A stretch of DNA of 32,510 nt, from assembly GCA_937884755.1 (NCBI GenBank), contig CAKZYJ010000459.1, positions 1-32,510 on the forward strand, read 5' to 3'. The stretch comes from an uncultured Flammeovirgaceae bacterium. GTDB taxonomy: Bacteria; Bacteroidota; Bacteroidia; Cytophagales; Cyclobacteriaceae. Below, one piece after another: positions 22,884-30,513 of the stretch; position 1 is the stretch's first letter, and each line of letters starts with the position of its first letter. The notes beneath the pieces were generated by a model. That model was not told the DNA's origin, did not search any database, and saw only the letters and a list, made by a program, of their open reading frames with translations. A program made the position numbers and the translations under genes.

Positions 22884-23242
22884 GACTTTTTGTTTTTAAG
22901 TTCCTGAAGAAGTTGCTCCAGCTCACTCAGACTGAGGTTGTCTTCCTTGGTAAAAAAGGAGACCATTTGTCGGTACGACCCACTGAAGTATTTCTTCACA
23001 AACCCCTTCATAAAGGACTTAGTGTAGGCTTCCTTAGTGATTAAGGGATGATACTTATGAGATTTTCCGTGTATCTCATGGCCGACAAACTCTTTTTGTT
23101 GCAGAATTCGGACGATGGTGGAAACGGTGTTATAGGCCGGTTTAGGTTCCGGCAGTTCCTGGATAATGTCCTTCACAAAGGCGGATTCCAGTTCCCACAG
23201 TACTTGCATGATTTCCTCTTCGGCTTTCGTTAATTCTTTCAT
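22880..23242 (-). CDS. BlaI/MecI/CopY-family transcriptional repressor
   Basis: A 120-residue winged-helix repressor: ELTKAEEEIMQVLWELESAF begins the DNA-binding domain, with PAYNTVSTIVRILQQKEFVG as recognition helix and wing region and HEIHGKSHKYHPLITKE as wing and dimer linker. The C-terminal half (SGSYRQMVSFFTKEDNLSLSELEQLLQELK) is the helical dimerisation region. The likely cleavage point in BlaI/MecI is near the linker, and the partner protease is the co-transcribed M56 protein, overlapping by 4 bases. Three regularly phased AACTAA-N4-TTAGTT dyads upstream (23268-23338) are its probable autoregulatory operators. No beta-lactamase is nearby, so this is a repurposed sensor system, as is common in Bacteroidota. 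Confidence 0.95.
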   Translation of the reverse strand: MKELTKAEEEIMQVLWELESAFVKDIIQELPEPKPAYNTVSTIVRILQQKEFVGHEIHGKSHKYHPLITKEAYTKSFMKGFVKKYFSGSYRQMVSFFTKEDNLSLSELEQLLQELKNKKS

Positions 23243-23267
23243 TGCATAGATTGATAAATCCAGAATA

Positions 23268-23338
23268 AACTAAATAATTAGTTAAAACTAAAAACTTAGT
23301 TTGATATATCCTAATTTTTCAAACTATAAATTTAGTTT
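23268..23338. promoter_or_regulatory. Three phased operators of the BlaI-type repressor
   Basis: Dyads at 23268-23283 (AACTAA-N4-TTAGTT, perfect), 23285-23302 (AAACTAA-N4-TTAGTTT, perfect) and 23321-23338 (AAACTAT-N4-TTAGTTT, one mismatch). Their centres are 18 and 36 bases apart, i.e. multiples of 18. They lie immediately upstream of the repressor start at 23242, consistent with cooperative autorepression of the repressor-peptidase operon. Confidence 0.75.
23291..23323 (-). promoter_or_regulatory. Candidate promoter of the BlaI/M56 operon
   Basis: On the minus strand TTTG (23323-23320) is followed after 21 bases by TAAGTTTT (23298-23291), close to the Bacteroidota -33 TTTG / -7 TAnnTTTG pattern with one deviation. 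The -7 element lies inside operator 2 and the -33 element touches operator 3, so repressor binding would block it. Confidence 0.45.
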
Positions 23339-23393
23339 ATCAAGAAAATAGTTGATGAATTGCTTAAATGGAGGTACTGCAGACCACAAAATA

Positions 23394-23428
23394 AAAGCAG
23401 GCGAAGTAGTCTCTACCTCGCCTGCTTT
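23394..23428 (-). terminator. Intrinsic terminator ending the sugar cluster
   Basis: A 16-bp stem with one mismatch: AAAGCAGGCGAAGTAG (23394-23409) pairs with CTACCTCGCCTGCTTT (23413-23428) around a 3-base loop. On the minus strand it is followed by TATTTT and lies 26 bases after the Gfo/Idh/MocA stop. It could also work toward the plus strand, but no plus-strand gene ends here. Confidence 0.8.
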
Positions 23429-23453
23429 ACTCTTACTGCATCATCTTAGCAGT

Positions 23454-24614
23454 TTATTTTTCGGTCCAGTCAACCCCGGTGTCTTTCCAACTGCGGTCAG
23501 CCGCGGAGTCTAGCACGGCTTCGCATACCTTCTGGGTCTCGTGGGCATCTTTAAAGGTTGGGTGGCAGTCATCATTGCCTTCCAGACTTTTCAAGAAATC
23601 AGCTACTTGGTGTACGAACGAATGCTCATAACCTAGACCCAAGCCGGGCACCCACCACTTATCCAGGTAGGGCTGATCCCCGTCCGTTACGTGGATAGAG
23701 CGCCAGCCCCGCACAATGGATTCGTCGCCGTGGTCGAAGTACTCCAGCCGGTTCAGATCGTGCAAATCCCATCGGATAGAGGCGTGCTCGCCGTTAATTT
23801 CAAAGGTATACAGTGCTTTATGGCCTCGGGCATAGCGGGTAGATTCAAATAAGCCCAGTGAGCGGTTAGAGAAATGGCAGTGGAAAATACAGGCATCATC
23901 AATACCTACCTTTTGCTTTTCCCCGCTGCTGGCATGTACTCGTTCCTTCACAAAGGTTTCGGTTACGGCCGATACATCTGTAATGCCGCCGTTCAGCCAC
24001 ATAGCGGTATCAATACAGTGGGCGAGCAAGTCACCAGTAACCCCAGAACCTGCCGTTTCTACATCCAGTCGCCAGGTGCCTTCCCCGCCCTGCGGCACCT
24101 CGGGACTGATTGTCCAGTCCTGCAAGAAGTTAGCCCGGTAGTGAAAGATTTTCCCCAGCTTACCCGAATCGACCACTTGCTTCGCCAAGGTCACGGCGGG
24201 GAGACGGCGGTAGTTGTACCAAACAGTGTTTGCCACACCGGCTTTCTCTACCGCATCTACCATCTTCTGCGATTCTTCCAGGGTACGGGCCAGTGGTTTT
24301 TCACAAAGGATCATTTTTCCGGCTTCTGCTGCCGCAATGGCAATCTCGGCGTGGGTATCGTTAGGTGTACAAATGTCTACCGCATCAATATCGTCGCGGG
24401 CAATCAAAGCTTTCCAGTCGGTTTCGTAGGATTCGTAGCCCCACTGATCGGCAAAGGCTTTTACTTTGTCTTCGCTACGCGAGCAAACAGCTTTTAGCAC
24501 CGGTTGGTACTGTAATTCAGGAAAAAAATTGGGTACTCGCTTATAACCATTGGAGTGGGTACGTCCCATAAAGCCGCGCCCTATGGTTCCGATTCTTAAT
24601 TCTTTTTTATCCAT
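23454..24614 (-). CDS. Gfo/Idh/MocA family oxidoreductase
   Basis: NAD(P)-dependent sugar oxidoreductase of 386 residues. The N-terminal Rossmann fold (about 5-130) has [18 protein letters not shown], where the usual G-x-G-x-x-G is present as GTIGRGFMG, followed by [11 protein letters not shown] and the catalytic-lysine motif CEKPLA. The C-terminal alpha/beta domain (about 135-386) has NYRRLPA and [13 protein letters not shown] with the conserved active-site His and Asp. There is no export signal, so it is cytoplasmic. Members oxidise or reduce ring hydroxyls of sugars, inositols or 3-keto sugars. It is the last gene before a strong terminator, separated by 131 bases from the TIM-barrel gene upstream. 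In company of a DUF1080 protein and two TIM-barrel isomerases, 3-keto-sugar reduction is a reasonable inference, but the substrate is unproven. Confidence 0.9.
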   Translation of the reverse strand: MDKKELRIGTIGRGFMGRTHSNGYKRVPNFFPELQYQPVLKAVCSRSEDKVKAFADQWGYESYETDWKALIARDDIDAVDICTPNDTHAEIAIAAAEAGKMILCEKPLARTLEESQKMVDAVEKAGVANTVWYNYRRLPAVTLAKQVVDSGKLGKIFHYRANFLQDWTISPEVPQGGEGTWRLDVETAGSGVTGDLLAHCIDTAMWLNGGITDVSAVTETFVKERVHASSGEKQKVGIDDACIFHCHFSNRSLGLFESTRYARGHKALYTFEINGEHASIRWDLHDLNRLEYFDHGDESIVRGWRSIHVTDGDQPYLDKWWVPGLGLGYEHSFVHQVADFLKSLEGNDDCHPTFKDAHETQKVCEAVLDSAADRSWKDTGVDWTEK

Positions 24615-24745
24615 AAATTCTTTAGTGTTTTAGTATTAGGATGTTAAGTGGCTGAGAGCATGGTGCCGGAGGCCTGGCGTTAAAATATCTTACGGTTCAC
24701 TCCCTACCCCTTGCGCCTAGCTCCCAGCATTATTATTGTTGGTTA

Positions 24746-25795
24746 CTAACTGCTCACTGTTTCCATTTCGTCCCAGCCGTGCTTCTGGCGGACTTTGATC
24801 ATGAGCGCGAGGATATCGTTCCAGGTTTGCTGCTTTTCCATCACGTCGTTATCGAACATACAGCCGTCCCAGCAGATATGCTTAAAGGCTTTAGTAGGGT
24901 TGCCGTTCTCGTCACGCAGCCAGTAGCCAGCATCGTGGGCTACATCCAGCTTACCATTCGGGTCAGTGGCCAGACAGTGGCGGCCGGTTTTATCGTGAGA
25001 TCCGGTTCCGTGTACGGTTCCGTCGTTTTGGGCCACGTGGAAGTCAATAGTCCACGGACGTAACGCCTGAGTAACTTTTTCTAAACCGGCTTCTAGGGTT
25101 GCCCGATCGTTCCAGTCAAAATCCGGGGGAAGGATACGATCTTCGGGACGGTTATAACCTAGCAGGTACAGCAACGTGTGCGACATATCGGCTTGGAAGC
25201 CAATGTTCGGACGATCAACTGCTTCCAGCGTATCTACCATGGTTTTCCAACTGTGCATACCTCCCCAGCAGATTTCTCCTTCAGCCGCGAGCTTTTCGTT
25301 GTAGTCGGCGGCTACATCGCAGGCTTCCTGGAAGGTTTTCACGATGAGTTGGTTGCTACCCGCAACGTCCTGAGACCACTGCTCGGGACTGGAGGCAGTA
25401 TCAATCCGAATGACGCCGTAGGAACGAACTCCGTGTTCGCGTAGTACTTTACCGAAATGGCAGGCCTGGCGCACCATCTCTACGAAGGTCTTACGATCTT
25501 CGTCGCTACCCAATACCGGGCCACCCCACACCGGAGCCACCAGACTACCGACGTTCAGATTGTATCCGGCAATTTTGTCCGCCAGCTTTTTGATGTCGTC
25601 GTCCGAGCTATTCACGTCGATGTGCGGATCAAGCAGACCCAGGTCTACTCCGTCGAACTTTACTCCGTCTACTTCGGCGGCAGCGGTCATTTCCAGCATT
25701 TTATCCAGCGGAATTACCGGCTGGGAATCGGGACCTTTGCCGACAATACCGGGCCAGGTTGCGTTGTGTAATTTAGGATACGTATGGTCACTCAT
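24746..25795 (-). CDS. Sugar phosphate isomerase/epimerase-type TIM barrel (AP endonuclease 2 fold)
   Basis: A 349-residue cytoplasmic TIM-barrel protein of the xylose-isomerase-like superfamily. Barrel strands and metal-site regions visible are [17 protein letters not shown] (strand 2 type), [39 protein letters not shown] and [17 protein letters not shown] (acidic metal ligand region), and [11 protein letters not shown] with the His ligand, then [14 protein letters not shown]. The family isomerises or epimerises sugars and keto sugars with a divalent metal. It is longer than the usual ~280 residues because of insertions in the C-terminal third ([20 protein letters not shown]). It is 103 bases after the cupin gene stop; a nested dyad at 25839-25854 lies in that gap. 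Exact substrate unknown. Confidence 0.85.
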   Translation of the reverse strand: MSDHTYPKLHNATWPGIVGKGPDSQPVIPLDKMLEMTAAAEVDGVKFDGVDLGLLDPHIDVNSSDDDIKKLADKIAGYNLNVGSLVAPVWGGPVLGSDEDRKTFVEMVRQACHFGKVLREHGVRSYGVIRIDTASSPEQWSQDVAGSNQLIVKTFQEACDVAADYNEKLAAEGEICWGGMHSWKTMVDTLEAVDRPNIGFQADMSHTLLYLLGYNRPEDRILPPDFDWNDRATLEAGLEKVTQALRPWTIDFHVAQNDGTVHGTGSHDKTGRHCLATDPNGKLDVAHDAGYWLRDENGNPTKAFKHICWDGCMFDNDVMEKQQTWNDILALMIKVRQKHGWDEMETVSS

Positions 25796-25838
25796 AACGT
25801 CAGGTTGTTTTGTTGGTGAAAAAAATATTTCAAAAAAG

Positions 25839-25854
25839 ATAGTAATACTATTAC
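25839..25854. promoter_or_regulatory. Nested A+T-rich dyads before the TIM-barrel gene
   Basis: ATAGTA-A-TACTAT (25839-25851) and GTAATA-C-TATTAC (25842-25854) are two overlapping perfect 6+1+6 inverted repeats, 44-59 bases before ATG 25795. It may be an operator for a regulator of the second half of the sugar cluster; no regulator gene is in the window. Confidence 0.3.
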
Positions 25855-25898
25855 AAATTCCAAATCTTAGAACCTCTCAAAAATATGCTCGAGAAGAA

Positions 25899-27125
25899 CT
25901 ACATAATATCAGCCGGTAAATCCGGGTTTTTGGGCCCAAAGTGCTTCAGCATCACGATAGGATCGGTAGCTGACTGGTTGGTGATCTTTACTCCTTTTTT
26001 GGCCGCGCTTTCGCTGACGAAATACTCATCCTGTGTCAGTTGGCCGTAGCGAATCATAGTAGGGGTTTCAATATTCCACTGACCCATGGTGCCGTGCCCC
26101 TGCATCATAATCATACCGTAGGCGGCATTGTCTTTAATCGTAACGGTTTGGCCGGGCAGCACGGTGAGTTCTTTTGCGCTAAAATCGTGAGATCGGTAGC
26201 ATATCCATTTTTCTACGTAACCTTCCATTTCCGCCTCCGGCTTAAGCAGTATCGGAGCCATGAAGCGAGTTTCTAGCAAATTCGGATTAGTATTCAGCTC
26301 CCAATCAATCACTTCCATTAGCTGATTGTAGTCGCCCATCCGGTCTTCGGGGGTGCCGTTCCACAGTAATTCTTCGGGAATGATCGCTTCGTTCACCAGC
26401 GATTGGTACATGGCAAATACGTCGGAGGCTTTCTGCGGCTCGTAGGTACACATACTGCCCGGAGCGTGCAGCATGCCCGGAGGCACATCCCAACCGGTAC
26501 CGGGTTCCAACCGGAAGGCTGAGGAGTAATTCGTGATTTTATTATCACCCTTAGTGAAGTTTTTCAGGCACTCCAGAATCTGTTCTTTGGTCGTGCCGGG
26601 CGTAATGCCGAAGAATGTATAGGGAAAATCTCCCCCGTGGTTATTTACCTGCGGTGGAAAGTAATAAGCTTCGGGCTTTCCCTTTTGGCCGATCTTAGCC
26701 GCGTGCTCATCGTTGTGATGGATGTGGTGCGGCAACGGCCCCATATTGTCAAAAAATTTAGAGTACATTGGCCAGCTCTGGTGCTCGTCCCAGATACGAT
26801 CGCCGATCAGAGCTCCTTTCAGTTCTTCCACCGCATCGCGCAGCAGAAACTGCTTTTCCTGACTGCCATCAGTAAACACCACGGCACTCAAGCCTTCATT
26901 TTTGCCGGTAAGCGGGCCGTTCTTGGCGGGAGTGGTGGATGAGAACCAACGCTCATCAATGCCCCCCCGTTCTCCGCCTAGCACGTAGTAGTCGTCGGGG
27001 TGAAGTTTAATTCGGCGTCCGGGCACGCAAAATGAGCGAGGTACCCAGGTGGGCGTTAACCGTAGAATTCCTTGGCCCTGAGCGAGGGCATCCTGCATAA
27101 CGCTTATGTCTTCTAGCATTTTCAT
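25899..27125 (-). CDS. Cupin-fold protein, mannose-6-phosphate isomerase class I-like
   Basis: A 408-residue double-cupin-type protein. The likely metal site is LPHHIHHNDEHAA (residues ~131-143), with a pattern resembling the QxHPxxxxA/His cluster of phosphomannose isomerase, and the later GTGWDVPPGMLHAPGSM supplies the conserved P-x-G-x-x-H strand of the second metal ligand set. A C-terminal cupin half (about 300-408) has LTVLPGQTVTIKDNAAYG. These features suggest an aldose-ketose isomerase acting on a sugar or sugar phosphate rather than a storage or sensing cupin; substrate identity is inferred only from neighbours. Its start is 10 bases after the DUF4432 stop, so the genes are co-transcribed. 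It lacks a signal peptide and is cytoplasmic. Confidence 0.8.
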   Translation of the reverse strand: MKMLEDISVMQDALAQGQGILRLTPTWVPRSFCVPGRRIKLHPDDYYVLGGERGGIDERWFSSTTPAKNGPLTGKNEGLSAVVFTDGSQEKQFLLRDAVEELKGALIGDRIWDEHQSWPMYSKFFDNMGPLPHHIHHNDEHAAKIGQKGKPEAYYFPPQVNNHGGDFPYTFFGITPGTTKEQILECLKNFTKGDNKITNYSSAFRLEPGTGWDVPPGMLHAPGSMCTYEPQKASDVFAMYQSLVNEAIIPEELLWNGTPEDRMGDYNQLMEVIDWELNTNPNLLETRFMAPILLKPEAEMEGYVEKWICYRSHDFSAKELTVLPGQTVTIKDNAAYGMIMMQGHGTMGQWNIETPTMIRYGQLTQDEYFVSESAAKKGVKITNQSATDPIVMLKHFGPKNPDLPADIM

Positions 27126-27135
27126 ATTGTATATT

Positions 27136-28212
27136 TCATGTTAAGTGGTTGTTTAAAAAATAGTTGATGCTTGATTCGTCGTTTAATACTTCAATCTCCA
27201 GCGAATACTCCCGGCTTTCGCCCGGCTCGAGGAAGATTAAGGTGTTATTAGCGCGAGCTTTCGCCTGACCGATAGGCGGATTGGTACCCGGCTCCAACCC
27301 GGTTACGTACTCTCCTTTGCCCCAGTGTTGCCAGTTAGTAAGCCAGGGCATTTGTTGCTTCGGAAAGCGCAACGCTACTGCTAAATTAAGTTTAGGATTA
27401 TGTACTCCGCAAGCGCAACTGCCACTCTCATCAGCTTCCACATCAATAAAGGCTACATCCTCGCCAATACCAGCGTGCTCATCCAGCGGGGCCGGGCACT
27501 TATGAAAATCATTATTCTGATTAAAGATTCGGCCAGGTTCTCCGCTGGGGGTTTGCCAGTCACCGCGCCACAGCAGGGTTGCTCCTTCGTCTACCAAAGG
27601 CCAGCCAAAATTGCAGTGATACAGCAGCATATGCGGAGCCGGAGTATTACCCCGGTTGATTACCTTATCGGCAATATGAATTACGGAGCTTCCGATGCTG
27701 CTGGAAACAGTCCGGCGTAGTTCCAAAGATGGTCCAAATACCTGAGCTTGCTTAACCCAGCCGGTGATACTCATATCCAATTGCCCTGACAGAATATCGG
27801 GCTGAATCACGGATTCTATTTCGGCAGAAGTGTTGCTAATTCGTCCGTGCAAGCCCCGCTCACCGTATTCATCGGCTTCAGGGCCGCCAATGTGGGTCAG
27901 GCCGCAGGTCGTAAGTAGTCCGCCGCTAAAGGTTCTTAACCAGTTCATTCCCTGATCAGCGGAGGCTTGAGGGGAGGTTACCCCACCGTGGCTAAGCCAG
28001 GCCAAGCTATGCTGCTGATAAAATGCATCCGCAATATCCATGGCTCGATCCAGCACCACTTTGTAGCGTAAACCGGAGCCAGTATTGATCCAGGCAATGC
28101 GCGTTCCCCGCCCCAGACCATTATCGAGCACAGCCGTTTCGATACCGCCGAGTTGCGCCGGATTAGACAGTTTACCCGCCCAGGGTTGTGCTATAGAAGG
28201 CTTTTCTTCCAC
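27136..28212 (-). CDS. DUF4432 family protein (aldose 1-epimerase-like)
   Basis: A 358-residue protein of the galactose-mutarotase superfamily, DUF4432 group. Visible marks are the N-terminal strand VLDNGLGRGTRIAWINTGSG, VVLDRAMDIADAFYQ, the substrate-site loop FSGGLLTTCGLTHIGGP with H110-type His, LHGRISNTSA, LLYHCNFGWPLVDEGA with the conserved His, and the C-terminal Glu region YVTGLEPGTNPPIG, which corresponds to the catalytic Glu of mutarotases. The family would interconvert anomers or a related sugar configuration; no DUF4432 substrate is firmly established to my knowledge. It lies five bases after the epimerase stop and ten before the cupin start, in a tight operon. A Cys-rich stretch (CACG) is a small oddity of unknown meaning. 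Confidence 0.85.
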   Translation of the reverse strand: MEEKPSIAQPWAGKLSNPAQLGGIETAVLDNGLGRGTRIAWINTGSGLRYKVVLDRAMDIADAFYQQHSLAWLSHGGVTSPQASADQGMNWLRTFSGGLLTTCGLTHIGGPEADEYGERGLHGRISNTSAEIESVIQPDILSGQLDMSITGWVKQAQVFGPSLELRRTVSSSIGSSVIHIADKVINRGNTPAPHMLLYHCNFGWPLVDEGATLLWRGDWQTPSGEPGRIFNQNNDFHKCPAPLDEHAGIGEDVAFIDVEADESGSCACGVHNPKLNLAVALRFPKQQMPWLTNWQHWGKGEYVTGLEPGTNPPIGQAKARANNTLIFLEPGESREYSLEIEVLNDESSINYFLNNHLT

Positions 28213-28217
28213 AAGGA

Positions 28218-29069
28218 TTAGCTAGCATGTTTGTTTACCATCTCCTGAATAAACTTCAGCCCTTGTTCGGCCATATCCCAGGGTTGGGCAAACTCTCGCC
28301 AAACGTTAATAGCATTGGCAAAATCAGGATCGTTACGAGTAAACCCTTCGATGGTGTACCACCCTTGGTAATCAATTTCCGCCAGGGTAGCGAAGGTTTC
28401 ATCCCAGTGCACGTGCCCCGCTCCCGGCGTACCCCGGTCGTTCTCACTGATGTGAAAGTGGCGCAGGTGAGGGGCGATAGTTTTAATGGCCTCTCCTACT
28501 TTTTTCTCCTCGATGTTGGCGTGGTGCGTATCATACATCGCCTTCACCTGCGGGTGATCGGCTTTTTGAACCAAGTGTGATAACTGATCCATGGTGTTGC
28601 AGAGATAACACTCGAACCGATTCAGTGCTTCTACCGTCATTACCACATCCGCTTGAGCAGCGTGATCGCCGGCAGCATTAAGTACTTCGGCACTGCGGCT
28701 GTATTCATCTTCGGTTGGAGCCTTGCTAGCAAAGGTGGCGAAGGCCGAATGATAGGGTCCACACAGCACCTTGGCATTCATATCGTGGCAGCGATCAATG
28801 GCCCACTTGATACGATCTAGCCCGTTATTTCGAACACTCTCCGATTCAGCAATAAGATTTTCTTCGGCAGATAGTGTAAAGACATTGGTTACTTCCAAAC
28901 CAATATCACGACAATGATCGCCTAATTTTTTATAAGCTGATGCTGGTTCAGCCCCTAGGTAAAATTCTACTCCGTCGTAGCCAATTTCTTTTAGTCGGTC
29001 AACAATGGGTAACAGTTCGTCTGAAACTACGGCTGACCAAGCCAGTACGTTAAATCCGATTTTATTCAT
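28218..29069 (-). CDS. D-tagatose/D-psicose 3-epimerase-like TIM-barrel protein
   Basis: A 283-residue metal-dependent keto-sugar epimerase of the xylose-isomerase-like superfamily. Diagnostic regions are GYDGVEFYLG (strand 2), the catalytic Glu in VMTVEALNRFECY, the metal Asp and His in AMYDTHHANIEE, the metal His in LRHFHISENDRGTPGAGHV, and the second catalytic Glu in WYTIEGFT near the C-terminus. This matches the two-Glu mechanism of D-tagatose 3-epimerase and hydroxypyruvate isomerase relatives. It has normal length and no signal peptide. It is the first gene of the tight epimerase-DUF4432-cupin set (gaps of 5 and 10 bases). An A+T-rich gene of unknown function intervenes between it and the DUF1080 gene. 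Confidence 0.88.
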   Translation of the reverse strand: MNKIGFNVLAWSAVVSDELLPIVDRLKEIGYDGVEFYLGAEPASAYKKLGDHCRDIGLEVTNVFTLSAEENLIAESESVRNNGLDRIKWAIDRCHDMNAKVLCGPYHSAFATFASKAPTEDEYSRSAEVLNAAGDHAAQADVVMTVEALNRFECYLCNTMDQLSHLVQKADHPQVKAMYDTHHANIEEKKVGEAIKTIAPHLRHFHISENDRGTPGAGHVHWDETFATLAEIDYQGWYTIEGFTRNDPDFANAINVWREFAQPWDMAEQGLKFIQEMVNKHAS

Positions 29070-29109
29070 TATAGTTGAGTAGGTTGCGTTTAAAGCTTAT
29101 TGTGCCCTG

Positions 29110-29574
29110 TTATTTCTTGTTCCAGTTTATATCAAATTTTAAAATCACTTTATCATCTTCGTTGAGTGACTCTGGTGGTAATGCCGGACTCAATGAATGA
29201 AAGGGTGGATAACCTTCTTGTTTATGATATAAATGCTCCTCAAGTTTTGAGTACCTACCGCAACACTCTAAAGCGAGGTAAGTATAATTTTCATCATAAT
29301 CTTTAACTTGAATATTTATCCATTCGGGAATAGCGTAATCCATCCAAAGTATCTCGATTGCCTCTTTTGCTTTAATAGGTGCAGTAGTTTGGTTCAATTT
29401 TTTTACATCTGGAAAGGTTTTTTCTCCTTCCTCCAGGCCTTCCCTAAAGTTGGAGTATATTCTAACGACATACTTAAACTGACTTGGAAGTTTATTAGTG
29501 ACCATTTCGCAAGTAAAAGGGTACACAGTATTAGTTGCTTTAATTAGATTATTGTAAAATTCTTCTTTACTCAT
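29110..29574 (-). CDS. Hypothetical protein, A+T-rich, inserted in the sugar cluster
   Basis: I do not recognise a family. The 154-residue product is soluble, acidic-basic mixed, with helix-rich N-terminus (SKEEFYNNLIKATNTVYPF), a strand-helix middle (IKAKEAIEILWMDYAIPEWI, YTYLALECCGRYSKLEEHLY) and a C-terminal KVILKFDINWNKK. The style (Trp-rich, no signal, helper-like size) is reminiscent of immunity or accessory proteins found as orphans in Bacteroidota, but that is a loose impression. It is clearly more A+T-rich than the genes on either side and interrupts the otherwise coherent sugar gene order, suggesting late insertion. Same strand, with 48- and 40-base gaps. Confidence 0.65.
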   Translation of the reverse strand: MSKEEFYNNLIKATNTVYPFTCEMVTNKLPSQFKYVVRIYSNFREGLEEGEKTFPDVKKLNQTTAPIKAKEAIEILWMDYAIPEWINIQVKDYDENYTYLALECCGRYSKLEEHLYHKQEGYPPFHSLSPALPPESLNEDDKVILKFDINWNKK

Positions 29575-29622
29575 TTCTCAACTACACCCAACTCAAGTTT
29601 AAATTTCCTTTTTAGTGTATTT

Positions 29623-30435
29623 TCAAAGTTCTTTTAGTTGAATATCTCGATATTCAACTTTCATGGGTGGGCCGCGGTGAACCTGTAGGCCCAACAGTCC
29701 GCCCATTGCCCGGTTTTGTTGGTCCTCATCGGTGACATCACTCATGAGCACTCCATTTACGTAGTGCTGTAGCCGGTTACCTTTAATAACCAGATGTATC
29801 TCGTTCCAGTCTTCCTGCTTAATGTGTGTCTTTAGCGAATCACTCTCTCCTAACGAAGCAACCACCTCGGTCGGCACCCAGGCATTTCGCTCTACGTGCG
29901 CTCGTAACCCTCCTACAGCATTCGGATTGTCCGGGCTATTCACTATCGTTTTCTGCCCCCGGTAAGCCAGGGTAGTACGTTTTCGTTCTTCGTAGTTCTG
30001 ACCAGTATAGCGATTTTGCCCGTCAATGTCGGCCTGATAGCCACGCAACGCAAACGGGATGGTATCTAGTTGCTCGCTACGGTAATTAATCCCACTGTTG
30101 CCGCTTTCAGAAATACGAAATTCTGCTTTTAATTCAAAGTCCTTCGGCTCTCCACCTTGCCAGATCAGAAAGGAATTAGCCGGTAACGGTTTTTCGGGAG
30201 TAATCTCCCCTACGATAGTGCCGTTCTCAACCCGCCAGTAATCCGGGGCGCCCTCCCAACCGTTCAGACTTTCGCCATCAAAAATTGAAACAAATTCTTC
30301 CCCCTCCGCTGGGGGTTCTGCTTCTTCACTTCCCTCGGCAGCCTGGGTAGATGGGGTCTGACAGGAGCTAAATACCGAGCCAAACAGAATAGCATTTACT
30401 GTCAGGAAGAGAAGCAGTTGTTTAATTGGAATCAT
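29623..30435 (-). CDS. DUF1080 (3-keto-disaccharide hydrolase) lipoprotein
   Basis: Outer-membrane or periplasmic lipoprotein with one DUF1080 concanavalin-like domain, the fold of 3-keto-glycoside hydrolases/lyases. The signal [20 protein letters not shown] ends at a lipobox-type FSSC (C25), followed by a low-complexity Glu/Pro linker ([15 protein letters not shown]). The domain (about 44-270) shows the family marks [47 protein letters not shown] and GYQADIDGQ, then [20 protein letters not shown] and [23 protein letters not shown]1080 enzymes cleave sugars whose C3 hydroxyl has been oxidised to a ketone, and are commonly encoded with Gfo/Idh/MocA and TIM-barrel proteins, exactly the company here. 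It starts just after the terminator at 30465-30496. Confidence 0.9.
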   Translation of the reverse strand: MIPIKQLLLFLTVNAILFGSVFSSCQTPSTQAAEGSEEAEPPAEGEEFVSIFDGESLNGWEGAPDYWRVENGTIVGEITPEKPLPANSFLIWQGGEPKDFELKAEFRISESGNSGINYRSEQLDTIPFALRGYQADIDGQNRYTGQNYEERKRTTLAYRGQKTIVNSPDNPNAVGGLRAHVERNAWVPTEVVASLGESDSLKTHIKQEDWNEIHLVIKGNRLQHYVNGVLMSDVTDEDQQNRAMGGLLGLQVHRGPPMKVEYRDIQLKEL

Positions 30436-30464
30436 GTAGGTTGCTGGTAGAAATAAGGTTGAGT

Positions 30465-30496
30465 AAAAAATTCCGGCACCTGTTTTTGGTGCCGGA
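30465..30496 (-). terminator. Intrinsic terminator between the heme protein and DUF1080 genes
   Basis: TCCGGCACC (30472-30480) and GGTGCCGGA (30488-30496) form a perfect 9-bp G+C-rich stem with a 7-base loop. On the minus strand it is followed directly by a run of T (A6 at 30465-30470 on the plus strand), 17 bases after the heme-protein stop. It should end or attenuate that transcript, so the DUF1080 gene probably has its own promoter or is expressed by read-through. Confidence 0.88.
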
Positions 30497-30513
30497 CTAA
30501 GCGATAAGAATCT

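Noticed and set aside
22880-23242. Beta-lactam resistance locus
   Set aside because: BlaI and M56 proteins are present, but there is no beta-lactamase or penicillin-binding sensor domain; this is a general sensor-protease system.
23874-24497. 207-codon plus-strand frame opposite the Gfo/Idh/MocA gene
   Set aside because: Longest shadow in the window, but the minus strand encodes a complete, motif-bearing oxidoreductase. Its translation has no protein-like domain pattern.
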